Below, piece after piece: positions 31,342-35,783 of a stretch of DNA of 35,783 nt. The stretch comes from Oscillospiraceae bacterium. GTDB taxonomy: Bacteria; Bacillota; Clostridia; Oscillospirales; UBA929. Numbering within the stretch: the stretch's first letter is position 1; each line of letters starts with the position of its first letter. The stretch lies in contig JAISVO010000068.1 in NCBI GenBank assembly GCA_031271525.1, positions 1 through 35,783 of the forward strand, given 5' to 3'. The notes beneath the pieces were generated by a model. It did not search any database. It was not told where the DNA came from and worked only from the letters and a program-made list of their open reading frames with translations. The translations under genes were made by a program, and so were the position numbers.

Positions 31342-32430
31342 TTACCCTTCGTCTTCCATCGGCTGGACCCTTCGCCAGCTGCCCAGCAGAATGGCGACGG
31401 CGCTGAACGCTCCGAGGAAGAAAATCGGCGTCCAATACCCTTCAAAGGTGACCTCCCGAACCCCCTGAAGCCCCCGCGCCAGCCAGTAGCCGGGCGAAAA
31501 CCACGCGATTTTCCGCATGATCTCCGGTACCAAATCCAGCGGCCAGAACAGCCCGCCCAGCATCGAGATGATGACCGACAGCATCGTCATCGCGACTGAC
31601 GCGACCCCAAGGTTCCGCGCAAACGACATAATCGCGAGGATCGCGCTGACCGCGAACAGGTTGTACAGCGAGAGCAGCAAGAAGATATACGGCGGGTTCG
31701 GCACCGCGCCGATCTGCCGGCTGACCGCGCCGAGCGTCAGAGCCGCCGTGACCTCCAGCGCGAGGAAGGCCGCGAGCGCCGACTGCACCATCGTCCTGCG
31801 GGGGGTGAGCGGCAGGACGCCCAGCCGGTCGGGCATCCCCCGGAGCTTATCGTCGCTCAGGGTTTTCACGATGAAGTAGGACGTGAAGATCGCGACAAAC
31901 CCATACATCCCAAACCAGAAGGCAATCGTCTCCCAGTTGTCGCCGGGGGCTCTCGTCAGCGTCACCTCGGACGCTTCTTCCCATGCGGCGAGCTTTGCCG
32001 GGTCGTCGGTGCCCAGAAGGATCAGCGAGCGGGCGATGCTCTCGGCGTTGACGCTCGCTAAAGCAGACACCTCGGAGATTCGGAGGGAATACCCCTCCAG
32101 CTTGGGGGCTTGTTTCGCAAGCACCGCCTCTTGGAACCCCTCGGGAATGACCAAGATCCAAGGTACCTCCGAATCGGTCAGGGTGGCGGAGATGTCCTCC
32201 TCGGCGACCATCCGGGTATCGTACCGCTTTTCCATCTGCCGGATCATGGTTTCGGACAGGACCGACCCGTCTTTGTCGCAGACGCCGAACGAGAACGCCG
32301 CGTCGTTGTTGACGGAGGATTCGCCGGTCAGGCCGATCAAGGCGGAGAAGATCACCGGGAAGAGGATCACAAAGACAAGGTTGATCGGCTGTTTGAAGAT
32401 CCGCCGGAGGGCTGTTTGGAAAACCGTCAC
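31342..32430 (-). CDS. ABC-2 type transporter permease, distal
   Basis: This ABC-2 permease (362 residues) has the classic layout: an N-terminal helix (about 17-36), a large external domain (about 40-165), then five C-terminal helices, ending in FSPGYWLARGLQGV. The motif PLTPRRTMVQSALAAFL precedes helix 3. With the upstream permease it probably forms a heterodimeric exporter driven by the ATPase; substrates of such systems include drugs, antimicrobial peptides and lipids. The start is a GTG overlapping the preceding permease stop (GTGA). Confidence 0.88.
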   Translation of the reverse strand: MTVFQTALRRIFKQPINLVFVILFPVIFSALIGLTGESSVNNDAAFSFGVCDKDGSVLSETMIRQMEKRYDTRMVAEEDISATLTDSEVPWILVIPEGFQEAVLAKQAPKLEGYSLRISEVSALASVNAESIARSLILLGTDDPAKLAAWEEASEVTLTRAPGDNWETIAFWFGMYGFVAIFTSYFIVKTLSDDKLRGMPDRLGVLPLTPRRTMVQSALAAFLALEVTAALTLGAVSRQIGAVPNPPYIFLLLSLYNLFAVSAILAIMSFARNLGVASVAMTMLSVIISMLGGLFWPLDLVPEIMRKIAWFSPGYWLARGLQGVREVTFEGYWTPIFFLGAFSAVAILLGSWRRVQPMEDEG

Positions 32431-33518
32431 GAAAACCGCCTCCTTCCAAGGATAAAGGACAGGACATAGAAGAGGAGCCCAAGCCCGAACAGCGCGGCGA
32501 GGCAGAACATCATCTTTCCCTCGTTTCCCCCGAAGATTGAGCCGAAGATCACGGTATGCGCCATCGCGTTGGGCGCGTATTGGAAGACCGCGTCGGCGGG
32601 GCCGAAGGATACCTTGGTGTAGCCGCCCGACACGAAGGTACTCACCCAGAAGAACGCCTGCGCCGCGCCGCCGGCGGCGCCCGGGTGCCGGAACAGCATC
32701 AGCAGGAAGAGGCAGAGCGCCTGCGAGAGCAGCACCACGGCGAACAGGGTGGCGAGCACCAGCGGGATTCGCTCCCCCCAGTAGACGCCGTAGACGACGC
32801 CGGAGAAGACAAAGGTCACCATTCCCTGCAAAAAACTGGTCACGGTGGATGCCGCCAGCAGACCGCCGACCAGCGCCGCCTTGGAGATCGGGGCGGTGCG
32901 CGCCCGTCTGCCCGTGTCGCTCAGCATCCCTTTGCTAAAAAGCTCCACTCCGTTCAGCCCGGTATAAAGGAGGATCATGACGAGCATCGTCACGGCGTAG
33001 TAGTCGGTTGCGCTCGGGGCGCGTTTGCCCAGCGGCATATCGGTCACCGAAAGGTCCATCCCAAGCGCCGCCGCGATGTCGCCGCCCTCCGTGGCCGCCG
33101 CCGCGGCGGCCGCGCCAATCCGCTGATACGAATCGAGGATCGAGAGGGCAATTTGGGCGGTGAACGAGATCTGGGACTGGCTCAGCACATCCAGACTGCC
33201 GTCGCCGCCCTCCACAACGGCGCAGATCACGTCCCCGCTCTTTGTAAGCGCTTCCGCCTCGGCGGCGTCGGTGTAGGTAAGCTCGAAGAAGGGGGAAATA
33301 TCGGGCGACGCGAGGAAGGCACGGAGGGGACCGCCCTCTTCGGCGGCGACCGCCATTGGCGCCGGCTCCAGTTCAATATCCGCCGAGATATAGGTGGACA
33401 GCGCCGTCCCGAGAATCAAAATGAGCAGGATGGGGAAAGCGATCAGGATGAATACGCTGACCGGACTTTTCCAGAGGGACTTGAACCCCACCGCGAAGGT
33501 CGCGAGGAAGCCTCTCAT
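32427..33518 (-). CDS. ABC-2 type transporter permease, proximal
   Basis: This second ABC-2 permease (363 residues) has an N-terminal helix (about 18-40), an external loop domain to about residue 165, then five or six helices ending in basic GRRRFS. Like its partner it resembles the YhgE/drug-exporter ABC2_membrane_3 group. The ATG overlaps the ATPase stop (ATGA), and its own stop overlaps the next permease, giving one coupled three-gene unit. Confidence 0.88.
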   Translation of the reverse strand: MRGFLATFAVGFKSLWKSPVSVFILIAFPILLILILGTALSTYISADIELEPAPMAVAAEEGGPLRAFLASPDISPFFELTYTDAAEAEALTKSGDVICAVVEGGDGSLDVLSQSQISFTAQIALSILDSYQRIGAAAAAAATEGGDIAAALGMDLSVTDMPLGKRAPSATDYYAVTMLVMILLYTGLNGVELFSKGMLSDTGRRARTAPISKAALVGGLLAASTVTSFLQGMVTFVFSGVVYGVYWGERIPLVLATLFAVVLLSQALCLFLLMLFRHPGAAGGAAQAFFWVSTFVSGGYTKVSFGPADAVFQYAPNAMAHTVIFGSIFGGNEGKMMFCLAALFGLGLLFYVLSFILGRRRFS

Positions 33519-34459
33519 ATCCCCTCACCTCCGTTATCCCGGAGCTTCTTTCCGGTGAGCGCGAGGAAGGCGTCCTCCAAGGTCGGGCGTTTTGCCGCTA
33601 CGCTCAAGATGACATACGGCGCGGCGCACTCGATGATCCGGGCGAGGTTCTGCGAACCCGCCGCGCTGGTCACGGTCAGCGACCGCCCGTCCGGCTCGCA
33701 CCGCTGCACCCCCTGCACCTTCTTAACGCTGTCGGGCAGATCCGGCGCGGCTTCCCGCACCTCCAGCGTCACCGTCTCCTCGAAGATCGCGGCTTTTGTC
33801 AGTTCCTCCACACTGCCGTTCGCGATGACATGCCCCGCGTCCATGATCAGGACCCGGGAACAAACCCGCTCGACCTCCTCCATGTAGTGGGAGGTGTACA
33901 GCACCGTCGTTCCCGCCTTGGCCATCCCCTCCACGAAGCTCAGGATGTGATTGCGCGACTGCGGGTCGATCCCCACCGTCGGTTCGTCCAGAATCAGCAG
34001 TTCGGGGCGGTGGATGATGGCGCAGCCGATGTTTAGGCGCCGTTTCATCCCGCCGGAAAATTTCTTGGGCGCTTTCTTCGCGACGTCGGTTAACCCGAGC
34101 AGCTCCAGAACCTCGTCAACCCTGTTTTTGAGGTCGTGCCCCCGCACGCCGTAGAGTCGTCCGAAGTAGTTCAGGTTGTCCCGCGCCGACAGTGTTTCGT
34201 AGAGCGCTAAATCTTGCGGCACAACGCCGATCCGTCTCTTTACGGCGAGGGCCGCGCCTTTCATCTCGGTGCCGAACAGCCGGGTTTCGCCCGCGTCGGC
34301 GGTGGTCAGCCCGGTCAGAACCCGGATGGCGGTGGTTTTGCCCGCGCCGTTGGGACCCAGAAGCCCCAGCGTCTCCCCTTGATGTATCGTCAGGTTCATG
34401 TGGTCCAGCGCGGTATGCGCCTGATACCTCTTCACGATGTTCTCCATAGATGCTACCAT
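33515..34459 (-). CDS. ABC transporter ATP-binding protein
   Basis: The 314-residue ATPase has Walker A GPNGAGKTT (K41), Q-loop VVPQDLALYETL, signature KFSGGMKRR, Walker B LLILDEPTVGID and the H-loop YTSHYMEE. A C-terminal extension of about 95 residues is typical of the DrrA/CcmA-like drug-export group. The ATG has GAGGAGGAG nine bases upstream; a second ATG four codons later is possible. It is first of the exporter operon and follows the divergent control region. Confidence 0.93.
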   Translation of the reverse strand: MVASMENIVKRYQAHTALDHMNLTIHQGETLGLLGPNGAGKTTAIRVLTGLTTADAGETRLFGTEMKGAALAVKRRIGVVPQDLALYETLSARDNLNYFGRLYGVRGHDLKNRVDEVLELLGLTDVAKKAPKKFSGGMKRRLNIGCAIIHRPELLILDEPTVGIDPQSRNHILSFVEGMAKAGTTVLYTSHYMEEVERVCSRVLIMDAGHVIANGSVEELTKAAIFEETVTLEVREAAPDLPDSVKKVQGVQRCEPDGRSLTVTSAAGSQNLARIIECAAPYVILSVAAKRPTLEDAFLALTGKKLRDNGGEGI

Positions 34460-34491
34460 CTGTTATCTCCTCCTCGTTCCTTCTTGCCCCG

Positions 34492-34520
34492 ATTGTAACA
34501 TAAAACGCCTCGCGGCGAAC
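34492..34520 (-). promoter_or_regulatory. Possible extended -10 promoter of the ABC exporter
   Basis: Read leftward, TG-T-TACAAT (-10 hexamer at 34492-34497) fits an extended -10 element. The corresponding -35 region is poor (TTCGCC) and lies inside the inverted repeat at 34507-34533, so a bound protein there would block polymerase. Confidence 0.5.
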
Positions 34521-34533
34521 AGTGCCGCGAGGC
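34507..34533. repeat. Perfect 10-bp inverted repeat overlapping the exporter promoter
   Basis: GCCTCGCGGC (34507-34516) and GCCGCGAGGC (34524-34533) flank the 7-base loop GAACAGT. Leftward the stem is followed by GTTTTA, so it could be a terminator, but the overlap with the likely exporter promoter suggests an operator instead. Confidence 0.7.
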
Positions 34534-34545
34534 ATATGTTGGGGG

Positions 34546-34557
34546 TGACAATTGTCA
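34546..34557. promoter_or_regulatory. 12-bp perfect palindrome, candidate operator
   Basis: TGACAATTGTCA is self-complementary over all 12 bases. It lies between the exporter promoter and the hydrolase promoter. A dimeric repressor site is plausible; no regulator gene is adjacent. The remainder of the 292-base gap (34460-34751) shows GGTTAACC at 34560-34567 and no gene. Confidence 0.5.
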
Positions 34558-34647
34558 TGGGTTAACCGGCGGTTAAGGAGGCTTTGCCGCTTACAAGTCC
34601 CGCCTGTCTATCGGGGTAACAATGAGTAACCTGCGTTGAAAGCCGTA

Positions 34648-34676
34648 TTGACACGGCATATGCGCCGTGCTATCCT
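34648..34676 (+). promoter_or_regulatory. Promoter of the metallo-hydrolase gene with an embedded inverted repeat
   Basis: TTGACA (34648-34653), 17-base spacer, TATCCT (34671-34676). CACGGC (34652-34657) and GCCGTG (34664-34669) form a perfect 6-bp inverted repeat filling the spacer, a usual position for repressors or MerR-type activators. Confidence 0.75.
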
Positions 34677-34751
34677 GTACACACGGGACTCAAAAGAGGC
34701 TCCTCACATGACGCCGCATTTAACGAAACATAGTAGGAGGGGGAAGGACGC

Positions 34752-35348
34752 ATGCCAAAGCTGCTCTATCAAGGTCACGGGAGCTACCGCCTGACCGCCG
34801 GCGATGGGCGGGTTATCTACGTTGACCCATACGCGGGAGAGGGGTACGACGCTCCCGCCGACGTTATCCTTGTCACGCACCAGCACGGCGACCACAACCA
34901 AACGCAGTTGTGCGCCAAGAAGACGGATTGCGCCGTCATCAGCAACGAAGACGCCATTGCGTTACGCGGGAGGTATAACAAGTTTGACCTTGGCGGCATC
35001 CGTGTGCAAGCAGTGAAAGCCGAGAACCGGAACCATGACCCGGGAGAATGCGTCGGCTTTATCGTCCATATCGACGGCGTGAAGCTCTATGCCAGCGGGG
35101 ACACCTCCAAAACCGAGGAGATGGAGTTGTTCCCGGACATGGACCTTGATTACGCCATCCTGTGCGGCGACGGGGTCTACAACATGGGCCCCGGGGAAGC
35201 CGCCGAGTGTGCCCGGCTGATCGGGGCGAAGCGCAACATCCTTGTCCACGTTAAACCGGGAGCGCTGTTCGACCGAAAGATCGCCGAAGACTGGGACGCG
35301 CCGAATAAACTGATCATAGAACCCGGCGAAGAAATCGAATTACGCTGA
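34752..35348 (+). CDS. Metallo-beta-lactamase-fold hydrolase (UlaG-like)
   Basis: The 198-residue single-domain protein has the metal motif THQHGDHN (H43, H45, D47, H48), followed by YASGDTSKTEEME (metal Asp) and a late His in ILVHVKPG. It belongs to the small UlaG/YtkL-like group of MBL-fold hydrolases, which includes lactonases and phosphodiesterases; the substrate cannot be told. GGAGGGGGAAGG lies just upstream of the ATG. Its promoter diverges from that of the ABC exporter, so co-regulation is possible. The 44-base gap to the convergent flavodoxin-like gene holds no clear terminator. Confidence 0.85.
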   Translation: MPKLLYQGHGSYRLTAGDGRVIYVDPYAGEGYDAPADVILVTHQHGDHNQTQLCAKKTDCAVISNEDAIALRGRYNKFDLGGIRVQAVKAENRNHDPGECVGFIVHIDGVKLYASGDTSKTEEMELFPDMDLDYAILCGDGVYNMGPGEAAECARLIGAKRNILVHVKPGALFDRKIAEDWDAPNKLIIEPGEEIELR

Positions 35349-35392
35349 CAAAGGAGCAAAGACCTCTTTTCATACGGCTGTACAGGCGGGTG

Positions 35393-35783
35393 TCAGAGCG
35401 TTTCGCCGTGTTTCCGGCCTTCCGCCATCGCCTTTGCGGCGGCGTAGGCCGCAGCCTTTTTATAGTCGTTGTTCCAGCGGTTGATTCCTATGTAGTCGAA
35501 AATAACGGCGTCTGTATGGCGGCAGAAGCGGTCCATCTGCTCAAGGCAGGGAAGCAGCCCGTTCCCGCTGCCGCCGGGGGACGCCGCCAACAAGACGGGT
35601 TTTCCGCTGACCACGCCCTTATGCCCGCCGAGGAAGCTGTCACAGCGGCGCAGCCGGTCTAGGAAGCACTTCAACCCTTCCGCCATCTCGCTCCAGTATA
35701 CCGGTGTGATCAGCGCCAGAGCGTCCGCTTTGCGGACTTCTTCCTTCGCGTCGGCAAAACCGTCATTGCCAAAGGCGCAAGCG
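35393..35783 (-). CDS. NADPH-dependent FMN reductase / flavodoxin-like protein, 5' partial
   Basis: The frame is open through the right edge (first readable codons encode ACAFGNDGFADAKEEV), so the N-terminal FMN phosphate-binding loop is outside. Visible landmarks are ADALALITPVYWSEM, matching the TPVYW FMN-ring loop, and FLDRLRRC. GGHKGVVSGKPVLLAA, with an ensuing SPGGSGNG loop, is typical of iron-sulfur flavoprotein/NADPH-dependent FMN reductase relatives. These reduce flavin, quinones or nitro compounds. The cysteine-rich insert of iron-sulfur flavoproteins would be N-terminal and is not seen. Confidence 0.82.
   Translation of the reverse strand, partial: ACAFGNDGFADAKEEVRKADALALITPVYWSEMAEGLKCFLDRLRRCDSFLGGHKGVVSGKPVLLAASPGGSGNGLLPCLEQMDRFCRHTDAVIFDYIGINRWNNDYKKAAAYAAAKAMAEGRKHGETL

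Noticed and set aside
34507..34533. Terminator on the plus strand
   Set aside because: No T-run follows on that strand, and there is no upstream rightward gene to terminate.
1..35783. CRISPR arrays, insertion sequences, prophage, tRNA or rRNA genes
   Set aside because: No regularly spaced repeats, transposase or integrase motifs, or RNA gene consensus could be seen in the gaps, all of which are short.

Overview
The window is about 36 kb of GC-rich DNA from a Firmicutes/Clostridia-like bacterium, probably an uncultured plant-fibre-degrading anaerobe from a gut or similar habitat. This placement is inferred from gene content: a darA-holB-ricT block as in Bacillus subtilis, the TmcAL tRNA-acetylating enzyme next to acetate kinase, strong AGGAGG ribosome binding sites, GTG and TTG starts, sigma-A-type promoters with 17-bp spacers, and three plant-polysaccharide glycoside hydrolases. 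I see no rRNA, tRNA, insertion sequence, prophage or CRISPR array.

Region 1 (1-7063). An amidohydrolase runs off the left edge. Facing it is a tightly packed leftward operon from one good promoter: alanine racemase-like gene, Orn/Lys/Arg decarboxylase-family gene, c-di-AMP receptor darA, DNA polymerase III delta' (holB), ricT, tatD, a zinc-ribbon membrane protein and tadA. Most neighbours overlap or share stop codon and ribosome binding site. tatD carries an in-frame TAG.

Region 2 (7064-11824). A seven-helix membrane histidine kinase overlaps an OmpR-type response regulator whose natural start appears to be ATA. Facing them is a leftward pair: an intracellular GH10 xylanase followed by a NarL-type response regulator with no kinase beside it.

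Region 3 (11846-23175). One very long leftward branched-chain amino acid operon runs ilvB, methyltransferase, ilvC, ilvD, leuA, cimA, leuC, leuD, leuB. It makes valine, leucine and (through citramalate) isoleucine precursors from pyruvate. A perfect promoter drives a leader with a 36-codon peptide, 15 of whose residues are Ile, Leu or Val, followed by an intrinsic terminator and competing hairpin segments. This is a complete-looking ribosome-mediated attenuator. The slot usually held by ilvN, the small regulatory subunit, holds a SAM-dependent methyltransferase.

Region 4 (23217-28392). A secreted M6 metalloprotease with leucine-rich repeats is divergent from a membrane-anchored GH11 xylanase, which is translationally coupled to a cytoplasmic GH5 enzyme. 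With the GH10 enzyme this suggests xylan or glucan cleavage at the surface and completion inside the cell.

Region 5 (28396-35783). Acetate kinase overlaps tmcAL, followed by a TspO-family protein. A leftward ABC exporter (ATPase plus two ABC-2 permeases) and a rightward metallo-beta-lactamase-fold hydrolase share a 290-bp divergent control region with three inverted repeats. A flavodoxin-like reductase runs off the right edge.

The best candidates for something new are the ilv attenuator in this lineage, the methyltransferase replacing ilvN, the ATA start, and the ackA-tmcAL coupling. I found no wholly unknown multigene system.
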